From Piscirickettsia litoralis (GTDB taxonomy: Bacteria; Pseudomonadota; Gammaproteobacteria; Piscirickettsiales; Piscirickettsiaceae), in NCBI RefSeq assembly GCF_001720395.1, contig NZ_MDTU01000003.1, positions 1-64,000 on the forward strand: 64,000 bases of DNA, written 5' to 3'. The notes under the pieces were generated by a model. It made no database searches and was not told where the DNA came from. It worked only from the letters and a program-made list of their open reading frames with translations. The translations under genes were made by a program, and so were the position numbers. Each line of letters starts with the position of its first letter. Within the stretch, counting starts at the first letter, position 1. Shown here piece by piece: positions 23,777 to 32,388 of the stretch.

Positions 23777-24340
23777 ATGCCTGAAATATTACCAAGCAAA
23801 AGCGAAGTTAAAAAATACCTTAAAATATGGGATGAGGATGAAAAGTATGTTAACCAAGATAAAAGCTTGAAAAAATTATTTGGTCAAATTTACAGAAAGA
23901 ATGACAAGCTCGAAAATGTTCTGATAAAGGTATCTGCGCTTAATGATTTTTATAGTACTAATATTTATGGCACTCACTCTATGGCAAAGCATATTGTGAG
24001 TTTAAATATTGATCAGCGTTTATTAAATCATGACCATACACTTGTAGATGAAATTGCTTCAGTCCCTTATGGGAATAAATACTTGTACTCTTTTGCTACT
24101 AAGTACTGCTGTCATCATGAGTCTAACCAATACCCTATTTATGATAGTTTTGTAGATAAAGTGCTCACACATCTTAAGAAAAAAGATAAATTTTGCAAAT
24201 TTAGAAGAAGAGACTTAAAAGAATATCCAAAATTTATAGAAATATTAAAACAGTTTAAGGCTTATTATGGCTTAGAAGGCGTTAGCTTTAGGGAGCTGGA
24301 TAGATATTTGTGGCTTACGGGCAAAAAGAATTTTAAATAA
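23777..24340 (+). CDS. OGG/HhH-like protein, possible nucleic-acid glycosylase
   Basis: 187 residues. ALNDFYSTNI, then YSFATKYCCHH...QYPIYDSFVDKVL and a closing FRELDRYLWLTGK resemble small 8-oxoguanine-glycosylase-fold (HhH-type) proteins annotated in many bacteria. The helix-hairpin-helix itself is not clear. It is in tandem with the DUF2971 gene, suggesting one functional unit. Assignment is tentative. Confidence 0.4.
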   Translation: MPEILPSKSEVKKYLKIWDEDEKYVNQDKSLKKLFGQIYRKNDKLENVLIKVSALNDFYSTNIYGTHSMAKHIVSLNIDQRLLNHDHTLVDEIASVPYGNKYLYSFATKYCCHHESNQYPIYDSFVDKVLTHLKKKDKFCKFRRRDLKEYPKFIEILKQFKAYYGLEGVSFRELDRYLWLTGKKNFK

Positions 24341-24603
24341 GTATCACACAAATAAGCTGTATGTTGGGCTGCTTACCTACATATCATTGCAACAGAATTT
24401 CTGTGCGTTCATAGGCCATTATACGAAATATTTCCTGGTTTAATTTTCCGGCAATATACGACAACCCAATCTAAAAAGTTAGTTAAATAACATGATTTGA
24501 TATGAAGCCGTACCCTTGGGCGATTCAAAGGTGACGTTTCACAAATCAGTTCCACGCAGCGCTCATGCGACTTTAGCTTCTCTCAAAAAAAGATTTTACT
24601 TTA

Positions 24604-24626
24604 AAGGCCCCTTCTTGGGGTCTTTT
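24604..24626 (+). terminator. Hairpin terminator in the 24.34-24.77 kb gap
   Basis: AAGGCCCC and GGGGTCTT form a short-loop hairpin followed by TTTT. It probably ends the DUF2971 operon. The remaining 420 bp of the gap shows no ORF; AT-rich sequence at 24655-24730 may hold the promoter of the next operon. Confidence 0.6.
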
Positions 24627-24767
24627 CTACTGTTTAGAAGTATCTATTCTAACAAATCAAAATAATACGATAAATTAGATATTTATCTCGATATAGCGTA
24701 TAATTAAATCAATAAAATATTTAAAATGTAAGCCAATAATGGTGGGAAACGGGAAGGATTTTAAAAA

Positions 24768-26159
24768 ATGCCAGCACTCAATCGTGAACTCTGGACAAAG
24801 AAGCTAGAGAAAATCAGTCAAGAGAAACTGTTTGACTGCATTCTCTCGCATGCAGAAGAAGACAAACACTTTAAAAAGAAACTCGATTTACTCTTAGTCA
24901 GTCTCGACCCCAAGAAACTGGCGAAAAAATTAAAAACAGAAGTCACTGCACTCAAGCGTGCTAAAAAGTTTTTGGGTTGGCGCGAAGCTTCACAACTCTC
25001 ACTACAAATAGACTCCTTGCTAGAAACTATTGAGAAAGACTTATTAGAAGCCGCCCCTCAAGAAGCGGCTGATTTACTACAAGCCTTAATCGAGACTGAT
25101 CGTTATACCTTTGAGCGAGCTGACGATTCAAATGGTGATATTGGTGGCAGCTATCGAGAAATGGTTGAGCTTTGGGGCAAAGCCTGGGCTTGTGTTGAAA
25201 AAGTAGACCCAATCAAACTAGCTGAAACTGTGCTCACGGTTTATTTAAATAATAGTTATGGTGTGCGTGATGAAGTGATCAGCAGCTTTAAGCATGCACT
25301 TGTGCCCGAAGCGGTCAATCATCTAGAACTGCTTGTAAAAAAATTATTAAAGAGCAAAGGCAACTCTGACGATTCTTTTGCACTTAACAGCGCACTAGAA
25401 GATATCGCGGATTTACGTGATGATGTCGATGGATACATTGATCTAATTCGTCAAGGAAGCTCCGAGCTTCAGCCAAATGATATTATAGAAATTTCCTACC
25501 GACTGATCAAAGCATGGCGCTCTAAAGAAGCGATTGACTATCTTATAGGTTATAAAAACTGTGTTGACCCTATGCACTTCTATCAAGATGAGATTAATAA
25601 ACTACTAACTGAGGCGTATGAGTTAGAAGGTTTAACCAAAGAAGCTCAAGCAGTACGCTGGCAAAATTTTGAACGCTTAGTTAATGCCAGCAGCTTTCAA
25701 AAGTATATTAAACATTGTTCAGCCACTGAAGTTATCGATGCAAAGAAAAAAGCTATAGAGTATGCGAAAGCGCAATCACTTAAACTGACTTTTAGCTTTC
25801 TAATGGAAATGGGAGAGGTTGCTCTTGTTGCAACCTGGGTGCGAGAGAACATCAATGACCTTGAGAATGTGCACTACTCTTCTTTACGCACACTCTCAAA
25901 TCAATTAGCTCAGCAAGGTTATCCACTGGAAGGAGTCATTTGCCGCCGTACTCTTGTTGATGGTGTTCTCGTAAAAGTGCAATCCAAGTATTACAAGTAT
26001 GCAGTCAATGATTTAAAACAGGCCATGAAATTTGCAGAAGATATTCAAGAGTGGGGAAACATCCCCTCACAAGCAGATTATCATGCAAAATTAAAAGAAG
26101 CGCATAAGCGTAAAGTGTCACTTTGGCAATTAGTTCAAGAGGCTGGCTTAAAAATATAA
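24768..26159 (+). CDS. DUF6880-family helical-repeat protein
   Basis: 463 residues. The N-terminus (ALKRAKKFLGWREASQLSLQIDSLLETIEKDL) and the strongly conserved FERADDSNGDIGG segment match DUF6880. The rest is alpha-helical and repeat-like, resembling TPR arrays. Function is unknown. Its stop overlaps the next start (TAATG), and the following genes overlap too, so it heads an operon running through kfrA and the recombinase. Confidence 0.7.
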   Translation: MPALNRELWTKKLEKISQEKLFDCILSHAEEDKHFKKKLDLLLVSLDPKKLAKKLKTEVTALKRAKKFLGWREASQLSLQIDSLLETIEKDLLEAAPQEAADLLQALIETDRYTFERADDSNGDIGGSYREMVELWGKAWACVEKVDPIKLAETVLTVYLNNSYGVRDEVISSFKHALVPEAVNHLELLVKKLLKSKGNSDDSFALNSALEDIADLRDDVDGYIDLIRQGSSELQPNDIIEISYRLIKAWRSKEAIDYLIGYKNCVDPMHFYQDEINKLLTEAYELEGLTKEAQAVRWQNFERLVNASSFQKYIKHCSATEVIDAKKKAIEYAKAQSLKLTFSFLMEMGEVALVATWVRENINDLENVHYSSLRTLSNQLAQQGYPLEGVICRRTLVDGVLVKVQSKYYKYAVNDLKQAMKFAEDIQEWGNIPSQADYHAKLKEAHKRKVSLWQLVQEAGLKI

Positions 26160-26887
26160 TGCAGTTCAAACTCAATTTGCTCGATGAAAAAAAGGAGCCA
26201 GCATTTATGAATAGAGAATGGATAAGCTTAGAGAGTGAAGAGCGAACCACTTATCTGCAATGCTACAGCCTTCGTGATGCTCAGCTCGATATTGTGCAAA
26301 TGCAGCAAATTGGCGATTCAAACACCATACTATCAACCGATGATCATTTGCACCCAAAAGCCAATTATTATGAGTTGCAGTTTGAGTTGGGAACACCTTG
26401 CGGTTATGTCGTAGCAAGCTTGGTATTTGACCACTATGATCTAAACCTAAGTCAGAAAAGTTTAGAGAGCTTTGTTCGTTTATTTAGAGTGCTAAATGAA
26501 CTTCGCCTATTATCCAGTGAGCGTCTCTACCTTATAGAGCAGCAAGTTTTACATTTTATCGCTCCACTTAATCTAGTGGCCCAAGAAGAAAGCCCCTTTG
26601 ACTTAAAACCTGTTTGGCCAGAGAGCATATTACTAACTTTAAAGAACCAAAAGGCCAGTTCACTGAAAACCAAGCAGCTTTATTTAGTGGAAGTGAACAT
26701 TAATCAATATGGCCCAAAGTTTGAGCTAATCATTAACCAAAAATATCATTGCAACTATAACTTAGAAACCCAGCTTACCGAGTTTAAAACCTTCATTCAG
26801 CAACTCTACCGTTGTGATTTGCCCAGTGATTTAATTCAAAGTATGCAAGGCGCTCTTGATGCCTTTTATGAAGAGGTGGAAGTATGA
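26159..26887 (+). CDS. Hypothetical protein, 242 aa
   Basis: Not recognised. The start at 26159 is chosen because it overlaps the DUF6880 stop as TAATG; a longer frame from 26123 would run into the upstream gene. The product is soluble, acidic, alpha/beta, with YYELQFELGTPCGYVVASLVFDHYD as the best-conserved-looking part. It overlaps kfrA by 4 nt. Confidence 0.6.
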   Translation: MQFKLNLLDEKKEPAFMNREWISLESEERTTYLQCYSLRDAQLDIVQMQQIGDSNTILSTDDHLHPKANYYELQFELGTPCGYVVASLVFDHYDLNLSQKSLESFVRLFRVLNELRLLSSERLYLIEQQVLHFIAPLNLVAQEESPFDLKPVWPESILLTLKNQKASSLKTKQLYLVEVNINQYGPKFELIINQKYHCNYNLETQLTEFKTFIQQLYRCDLPSDLIQSMQGALDAFYEEVEV

Positions 26888-27933
26888 TCTCTATGGAAAA
26901 AAAGCAACATGGTAATGTGCGTCTTGATGATGCAACTTTACAGCAAGCCTGTTTTGCCATTCATCAACGCGGTGAGCGTGTCACCAACCAGCGAGTCAAA
27001 GATGAGCTGGGCGGTAAAGGCTCCGCTCGTCGCATTGGTGAAATAGTGCGTTGGTTTAATAGCAAAGGCATCCACCAAGTCAATCGCAGCCAGCAGGTAG
27101 AGCATGTTCTTACTCAAAATGATCAACCGAAAGTCATCGCTTCTTCTGGTGCTATTACTCAAATTGTTGCAGGCTTAGAATCAGCACTCACAGACCGCGA
27201 GCAACAGCTTGAAGGCGAATTTTCCGAGCGCCAGCAAGCATTGGAAGAAGAATATCAACAGCGTTTTGTTGAACTCGAAAAACAACAAGGGCAAGTGCAG
27301 TCAGAACGTGAGTTAATGAAAAATGAAATTGAGCATTTACGCCAAATGGACGCAGGTAAAAGTCGCGCCATTGAGGAGTATGTGAATCAGCTTAGAGTCT
27401 TAGAGCAAAAACGCACTCAGGCTGAAGCGCAGATGCACGCTTTGATAGAAAAACAAAATCAAAAAGAAGCCGATACAATTCAACTTGAAAATGATCTGGC
27501 AATGGAAAAACAGCGCCAGAGTCAATTAATGACCACCATTAGCGCCGCTTTAGATGAAAAATATGTCGATAAAATTGTATTGTTGGAATCGAATATTAAG
27601 CTTTTAGAAAAGCGGTTGGAAGATGCCAATGACTCCTATGAATCCGATACTGCCATGTGGATGAATAAATATGATGCTGCACGGACTGAGCGAGATACCC
27701 TCAAAGAAAAGCATGGTGTGCTGCGCGAAAAATACTTCAAGCTTGAAGATGAAATGCGATCAAATCGCAGCGCACTGACTGAACAGAGTTTAGATAACAA
27801 AGCCCTAAAACAAAACCAAGTGAAACAAGGCAAATTGTTGCAAGCACTAACAAGTAAAGATCAAAAACTCAAACAACTTATTAAAGCAAATAAGTTATTG
27901 CTGCGTAAAGTTAATCAATTAGCTACGAAATAA
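26884..27933 (+). CDS. kfrA: KfrA-like DNA-binding coiled-coil protein
   Basis: 349 residues. Residues ~10-60 (ACFAIHQRGERVTNQRVKDELGGKGSARRIGEIVRWF) are the KfrA_N helix-turn-helix domain. From ~95 to the end the protein is one long heptad-rich coiled coil (EQQLEGEFSERQQALEEEY and so on). KfrA proteins bind plasmid DNA, autoregulate and aid stable inheritance. A second ATG lies 9 nt downstream. The ATGA overlap ties it to the preceding gene. Confidence 0.85.
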   Translation: MISMEKKQHGNVRLDDATLQQACFAIHQRGERVTNQRVKDELGGKGSARRIGEIVRWFNSKGIHQVNRSQQVEHVLTQNDQPKVIASSGAITQIVAGLESALTDREQQLEGEFSERQQALEEEYQQRFVELEKQQGQVQSERELMKNEIEHLRQMDAGKSRAIEEYVNQLRVLEQKRTQAEAQMHALIEKQNQKEADTIQLENDLAMEKQRQSQLMTTISAALDEKYVDKIVLLESNIKLLEKRLEDANDSYESDTAMWMNKYDAARTERDTLKEKHGVLREKYFKLEDEMRSNRSALTEQSLDNKALKQNQVKQGKLLQALTSKDQKLKQLIKANKLLLRKVNQLATK

Positions 27934-27944
27934 CAGGGGACTAT

Positions 27945-28908
27945 ATGCAAGAACTCGTAGTAAACAACGCCTCCACGGAGTTGCTTGATTCCTTAAAAGA
28001 GCTGCAATCCTTCGTTGAAAATAACAGCGCTGCGCCTAACACAGAAATTGCCTATGCAAAACCTTGGAAGGATTTTGAGACGTATTGCTATAAGTTAGGG
28101 CTGACACCGCTACCTGCCGATGAAGGCGCAGTCGCGCTTTTTTTACATCACCTGTATAAAGCAAAAAAAGCGCAAGCGTACTACGATTCAAAAATCACTG
28201 GCCGCAATCAATGCTAAGCACGTCAAGATGGGCTTTAAGTCCTTCAGTGACTCCATGCAGGTTAAGGCTGTGTTGTTTTCCATCAAACGTCATGATAATT
28301 ACCAGCCTAAGCAGGCTAAACCTTTATTAAAAGCAGAGTTTGAGCAATTGTTGTCAGTCATTGATACACAGTCACTGGCCGGAATACGCGATTTAGCCTT
28401 ATTGTCATGGCTATGGTTTGGAGCTTTTAGAAAGTCCGAGATTGTTGCTGCAAAGGTGGAAGATTTAGAAAGTGTGGCAGGGAAGGGGATGTTGCTTAAT
28501 TTAGGGCGCAATAAAGTGAATCAAACAGGTGAGAAACGCTTGCAGGTGCCAATGATACTGCAACCGGTCTATCCATATTGCCCGAGTACATTGATGCAGT
28601 TGTGGTTGGAGCGCAGCAAAATTAAAAAAGGCCCAGTGTTTAGAGCAATCAAAAAAGGGGAGCAATTACAAAGCAAGGCTCTATCCAGCAGTGCTGTTGA
28701 CCATATCCTCAACAAATACCTCGATCTTGCAAACTTGACAGGCTATACGCCACACAGCTTTAGAGCAGGATTCTTGACGGAAGCTAAGCTTGCAGGTGCG
28801 CCTGATGAAAAGCTCAGGCAAGTCAGTCAACATAGTTCTGCGGCGTTGGAGCGGTATATCCGACCTGTGGAGTTACTTGATCATCCTGCGGCAGCATACA
28901 TTATTTAA
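27945..28908 (+). pseudogene. Tyrosine recombinase split by a +1 frameshift
   Basis: The first frame (27945-28217) encodes the SAM-like core-binding domain (TEIAYAKPWKDFETYCYKLGL). The second (open 28120-28908) gives the catalytic domain with all active residues: R in GAFRKSEI, K in NKVNQTGEKRL, HSFR, H in VSQHSSAALE and Tyr in ERYI. Skipping one base near 28179 yields KKAQATTIQKSLAAINAKH, which joins the domains smoothly. A run of seven A lies just before. The gene is probably inactivated by one inserted base, unless frameshifting or separate starts rescue it. It follows kfrA at 11 nt. Confidence 0.75.
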
Positions 28909-28917
28909 TTGGAGAAA

Positions 28918-30213
28918 ATGCAAGTGGGAACAGAGATTACACTGAGAATTGAAAATATAACTTTAACCTACAGCAAGAATGATATTGGTGATGACCATAG
29001 TTCTATCTTTCAAGAGAAAGACCACATGCCGGTAACATCAGACCAGATAAATTATGATTATTTTAAAGAAGCTGGAAAAAGCCCTGGCCACATGGAGGCA
29101 GCCCTTGTGCGCTCACTTAAAGAAATTAAACCAAGACTAAAATTATTAGGATTTAATCTTCAACATGCAGAAGATGAATATAATAAAAAGATTAAAGAAG
29201 CAGATGATAACCTAATATATGAGGAAATAGATTTTAATAAGAAAGAGCGGCCAACATTCACAGAGTTTTGTAAATTAATTACACAGCGCCCCGTCAGTAG
29301 TTTTAGTGATGAATACATAGATTATGAAGATCAAGAAAAGGAAATGTATAAAATCCGTGGGCGTTTAACTAACTGTAAATTTAAATCTTTACCTTCATTT
29401 GAGCGTGCTGAAGCGGACTCATATTCCGAATCAAGCTATTTTTCTTACTTAATCGGCTTCATAGACCCATATTCAATATTAATAATCTTAGCCGAAAACG
29501 AGGAAAATCTTGAAGCTAGAGTAATATGGCAATATGGGCCATTGGTGTATGCAGGGTGGGCTTCTAAAAGTGATTTTATATCTGGATCAAATCGCAATGA
29601 AAAATTCCTTCTTCTTACAGAAGGTAAGTCTGATACAAAAATAATTAAACATGCATTAGAAAACCTTTACCCAGAGATATACGATTTTTTTAATTTCATT
29701 GACTTAGACATTAACGGGATAAACCACCCTTTTTTTAAGGCGAGCGAACTAGCCAAGCTTGTCAAAAGTTTAGTCACAATGGACATCCAAAATAAAACGG
29801 TTGCAATATTTGACAATGATGCTGAAGGAAATGAGCAGTACGAAACAATTAATACAGATAAATTACCAGAAAATATTCAAATTATGCTTTTACCTAAGCT
29901 TAGCGAATTTAATAATTTTCCAACCATTGGCCCAGATGGTGAAAGTTATGGAGATATAAACGGAAAAGCGGTTGCTATTGAGTGTTTCCTCGATCTTGAT
30001 AGTGGTGAAGAACCGAAGGCTAAAGTGCGCTGGAATTCATATAAAAAGAAGGTTGGCCTTTATCAAGGTGCATTAGATAGTAAAGAAACGTATTCAAATA
30101 AATTTTGTAAGCAAACGCGCGAGAGCTTAATGGATGGCTCGTATGATACCAGAAAAATTAAAATTTTAATCGATGCACTATTAGAAAAGTGCTATCTTAT
30201 TTCAAAGCAGTAG
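28918..30213 (+). CDS. HEPN/Toprim-associated protein with Toprim nuclease domain
   Basis: 431 residues. The N-terminus (EITLRIENITLTYSKNDIGDDHSSIF) is the HEPN/Toprim-associated N-terminal domain. In the C-terminal half, TEGKSDTKIIKHAL and, ~75 residues later, VAIFDNDAEG are the conserved Glu and DxD motifs of a Toprim domain. Such proteins occur with antiviral systems and are likely metal-dependent nucleases. The ATG at 28918 is preferred over TTG 28909 because GGAG lies just before it. It is 9 nt after the recombinase frame and may be cargo of that integration unit. Confidence 0.75.
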   Translation: MQVGTEITLRIENITLTYSKNDIGDDHSSIFQEKDHMPVTSDQINYDYFKEAGKSPGHMEAALVRSLKEIKPRLKLLGFNLQHAEDEYNKKIKEADDNLIYEEIDFNKKERPTFTEFCKLITQRPVSSFSDEYIDYEDQEKEMYKIRGRLTNCKFKSLPSFERAEADSYSESSYFSYLIGFIDPYSILIILAENEENLEARVIWQYGPLVYAGWASKSDFISGSNRNEKFLLLTEGKSDTKIIKHALENLYPEIYDFFNFIDLDINGINHPFFKASELAKLVKSLVTMDIQNKTVAIFDNDAEGNEQYETINTDKLPENIQIMLLPKLSEFNNFPTIGPDGESYGDINGKAVAIECFLDLDSGEEPKAKVRWNSYKKKVGLYQGALDSKETYSNKFCKQTRESLMDGSYDTRKIKILIDALLEKCYLISKQ

Positions 30214-30360
30214 GGGGTGTATACAATTTAATTAAAATCAAAAGAAAATAAACACACAACAAAAGACACTTTATAATTTAGAGCTTGCTATGCTGAATTT
30301 CTTGTTCATCTCAGAAGAGTCCAAATTGTTACAAAGTACCTGAAATGTTATTTATCAAAT

Positions 30361-31050
30361 CTATGTTGCTAAAACTATTAGACTTCTTATTTTCTGTAGG
30401 CTAGAAGCAGCAACTTGGTTATTTTGCTCCGCTCTCCTTTTAAGAAAAGGTTTAACTAAAGGAGGTTGATCATAAACTTTACCTGCCAAAAATCGACGAA
30501 TATGGCGCATATACACCCTCTTAAACAAAGAATACTCGCTATGCTGGTGTCCAACAGACAATCTGTCTTTATCATATAGCTCCATGCTTGCGGCAAAAAT
30601 TAACGGATGACTCCATCGCTGACCTGAATATTTGTGCGCGTTCTTTGTATATTTATAGCACTCATCATAAGCAAAACGAAAGTTTGGAAAACCCAGCTCT
30701 TCGGGCTGCAAAGCTCTACAATAACCCAAAAATCGCTGTGCTGAGATAATATGCGGCAGCTCATCTTGTGGAAGTAAAGATAACTTGTTACAAACCGCCT
30801 CTAACTCTAGCTGACTGATTGGCTTGAGTGCTTCATTCCACTCCAAAACATAAGCATCACGCTCAAGATCATTTTTAAAGCCTTTACTCTCCCATAGCCG
30901 ATCATAAATAATATCAAATTGCGCAAAGACAAACTGGGATTTATCGGAAGGCAACACTTTCTTTTTAGACGCACGAAACCGGCTTGGCAGATTGCTCTGG
31001 CCCTGCAAAGTACATTGGAGTTGCTTATTAACAGCTAAAACACTTTTCAT
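30361..31050 (-). CDS. Replication protein P-like (DnaB-loader type)
   Basis: 229 residues. FDIIYDRLWESKGFKNDLERDAYVLEWNEAL and LSLLPQDELPHIISAQRFLGYCR resemble phage lambda P-type proteins, as does the later AYDECYKYTKNAHKYSGQRWSHPLIFAA segment. P proteins recruit DnaB helicase. The tail is basic. No O-type partner is adjacent; the primase gene lies 1.3 kb away on the same strand. Confidence in family is moderate. Confidence 0.6.
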   Translation of the reverse strand: MKSVLAVNKQLQCTLQGQSNLPSRFRASKKKVLPSDKSQFVFAQFDIIYDRLWESKGFKNDLERDAYVLEWNEALKPISQLELEAVCNKLSLLPQDELPHIISAQRFLGYCRALQPEELGFPNFRFAYDECYKYTKNAHKYSGQRWSHPLIFAASMELYDKDRLSVGHQHSEYSLFKRVYMRHIRRFLAGKVYDQPPLVKPFLKRRAEQNNQVAASSLQKIRSLIVLAT

Positions 31051-31135
31051 ATCTATATCATAACATATGCAGAGTATTTCTTATTGGAATATACCGTGTT
31101 ATTCTTTTTTTAAGCACATTAATAAGGATATTGCA

Positions 31136-31369
31136 ATGCGAAACATATTCACCCAACACCCTCATGATGTTAATGAAACCTATTTCCAACACTTTTGTTT
31201 TGCCGCTTCTCGTGGTTTGAAATCAATCTGTTGTGGATTTGGCTTGATCATCCATGCCGTCTTCCCTTTTTTATTCATACAAACAGGAAGTAACTTTGTT
31301 GGCAATATGCACAAAGAGATGCAGGAAAAACGTAAAATTTTAGCTGAAAAGAAAAAAGAGGCTGCTTAA
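31136..31369 (+). CDS. DUF6356-family small membrane protein
   Basis: 77 residues from the ATG at 31136, which has AAGGA in front; a longer frame from 31067 lacks one. FTQHPHDVNETYFQHFCFAASRG and LIIHAVFPFLFIQTGSNFV match DUF6356, a short protein with one or two membrane segments and a charged tail (MQEKRKILAEKKKE). Function is unknown. Convergent with the small gene at 31366, with overlapping ends. Confidence 0.7.
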   Translation: MRNIFTQHPHDVNETYFQHFCFAASRGLKSICCGFGLIIHAVFPFLFIQTGSNFVGNMHKEMQEKRKILAEKKKEAA

Positions 31370-31545
31370 GCTCTGAAGCGTTTGCCCTCCGACCACTCAG
31401 GGCGTTTCTGATGTTGGGCCATAGCCTGCTGATTTTGTTGCTTCACTTGCCCAAATTGATTGACATTAAAACCTTTCTCTCGCCACATCCCTGTATGGCT
31501 CATCAAAAAGACATAACCATATGGCAAGCCATCAATGGTGTTCAT
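31366..31545 (-). CDS. Small soluble protein, 59 aa
   Basis: ATG at 31545 opens a 59-codon frame: MNTIDGLPYGYVFLMSHTG, then WREKGFNVNQFGQVKQQNQQ and a basic end RPEWSEGKRFRA. Codon use and composition look real, and it lies in line with the other small minus-strand genes. No strong SD is present and the frame overlaps the convergent DUF6356 stop by 4 nt. Function unknown. Confidence 0.45.
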   Translation of the reverse strand: MNTIDGLPYGYVFLMSHTGMWREKGFNVNQFGQVKQQNQQAMAQHQKRPEWSEGKRFRA

Positions 31546-31596
31546 AATACACTAACCCCAATATTTAATTAATTTTCTAACGAAACGAAATGCTTT

Positions 31597-31779
31597 TTAA
31601 GCATACCCAGCAGAATTACACCCATCAAAAACAGTTCTATCGAATAGCGATAACTCTTTTTGAGTCCAAAAAAGCGTTCCTTTGTGCTTTCTTAGCTTTT
31701 CTAACAGGTCAGGTCTTGACTGGAAAAATTGAACGGCTCGCGCTTTAAATATTGCTAACTCTTCTGAGTCGAAAAACAT
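31597..31779 (-). CDS. Hypothetical small protein, 60 aa
   Basis: Not recognised. Predicted helical (EELAIFKARAVQFFQSRPDLLEKLRKHKG) with an aromatic C-terminus. AGAG lies close upstream of the ATG at 31779. Follows a terminator-like hairpin, so it may have its own promoter in the AT-rich 31780-31865 stretch. Confidence 0.45.
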   Translation of the reverse strand: MFFDSEELAIFKARAVQFFQSRPDLLEKLRKHKGTLFWTQKELSLFDRTVFDGCNSAGYA

Positions 31780-31869
31780 AACACTCTCTTATAATCAATA
31801 GGATTTACTAATGTTGCATAGAAGCAAAGAAAAAACAATAGGATTTGTTACGGATTTTTTACAGCATGA

Positions 31870-31901
31870 AAATTAAAGTGAGCCGAAGCCCACCTTAATT
31901 T
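31870..31901 (-). terminator. Terminator at the end of the minus-strand DNA-metabolism operon
   Basis: On the minus strand AAATTAAGGTGGGC pairs with GCTCACTTTAATTT (about 31870-31901) around a CTTCGG-like tetraloop. It is placed 10 bp after the stop of the 43-aa gene, and is the best terminator for the operon reading from 40.6 kb. Confidence 0.6.
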
Positions 31902-31911
31902 GTGAAAAAGA

Positions 31912-32043
31912 TTAAGACTTAGCTCTCAGCCTCGTCTTTATCTTGTCATTTTTTTTGTCTAGCTGATGGCGACTCCAAAAGCCGTAAACAGCCATGAGTA
32001 GAAAGACCAGTGCAACAATAGAGAGAACAAAATTAAAACCCAT
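31912..32043 (-). CDS. Single-pass membrane microprotein, 43 aa
   Basis: The 43-residue frame from ATG 32043 encodes one membrane span (FVLSIVALVFLLMAVYGFW) followed by a strongly basic tail (KKNDKIKTRLRAKS). TTTGGAG precedes the start at good distance. It is downstream of another small membrane protein and is the last gene before the terminator. Confidence 0.6.
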   Translation of the reverse strand: MGFNFVLSIVALVFLLMAVYGFWSRHQLDKKNDKIKTRLRAKS

Positions 32044-32066
32044 AATTCACTCCAAAACAGCTCTCA

Positions 32067-32321
32067 TTAATGATCATCCTTTTTGTTGGTTTTCGTCAAG
32101 AAAATACCAACGACCCACATGATTAGCCCTAAAAATACTAATTTCTCAGCATCTATCGTGCTAATGCCGCCTTGGTGTAAGAACATACCAACAATACCAC
32201 CACCAATGGCTGCTAAACCTGCCTTACGCAAGTCTTCAGCAAGGGCTTCAGTACGTTTGATGTCTGACTGGGCCAGCTTTTTAATCCACTTTATCACACT
32301 TCTTTTGATTTTCTTTGCCAT
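32067..32321 (-). CDS. Small membrane protein, 84 aa
   Basis: Basic amphipathic N-terminus (KKIKRSVIKWIKKL), a coiled stretch, then two membrane segments (~36-55, ~61-78) and a charged tail. Not recognised. GGAGG precedes the ATG but can be masked by the RNA element just upstream (32322-32376). With the following 43-aa gene it closes the operon and may form a holin-like or anchoring pair; that is only a guess. Confidence 0.6.
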   Translation of the reverse strand: MAKKIKRSVIKWIKKLAQSDIKRTEALAEDLRKAGLAAIGGGIVGMFLHQGGISTIDAEKLVFLGLIMWVVGIFLTKTNKKDDH

Positions 32322-32376
32322 GAATCCTCCGTTTCAGATGCGGAGGAACCCCAAGTGGAGTTTCCCCCACTTGGGT
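32322..32376 (-). promoter_or_regulatory. RBS-mimic leader element 1 (before the 84-aa membrane protein)
   Basis: Coding strand: stem CCCAAGTGG/CCACTTGGG (plus 32367-32375 and 32350-32358) with loop GGGAAACT. The next strand GTTCCTCCG (32341-32349) can pair with the loop region (7 of 8 positions) or with CGGAGGA, the SD at about 32325-32331. The two pairings exclude each other. Confidence 0.7.
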
Positions 32377-32388
32377 TGGTTGTTTAAA

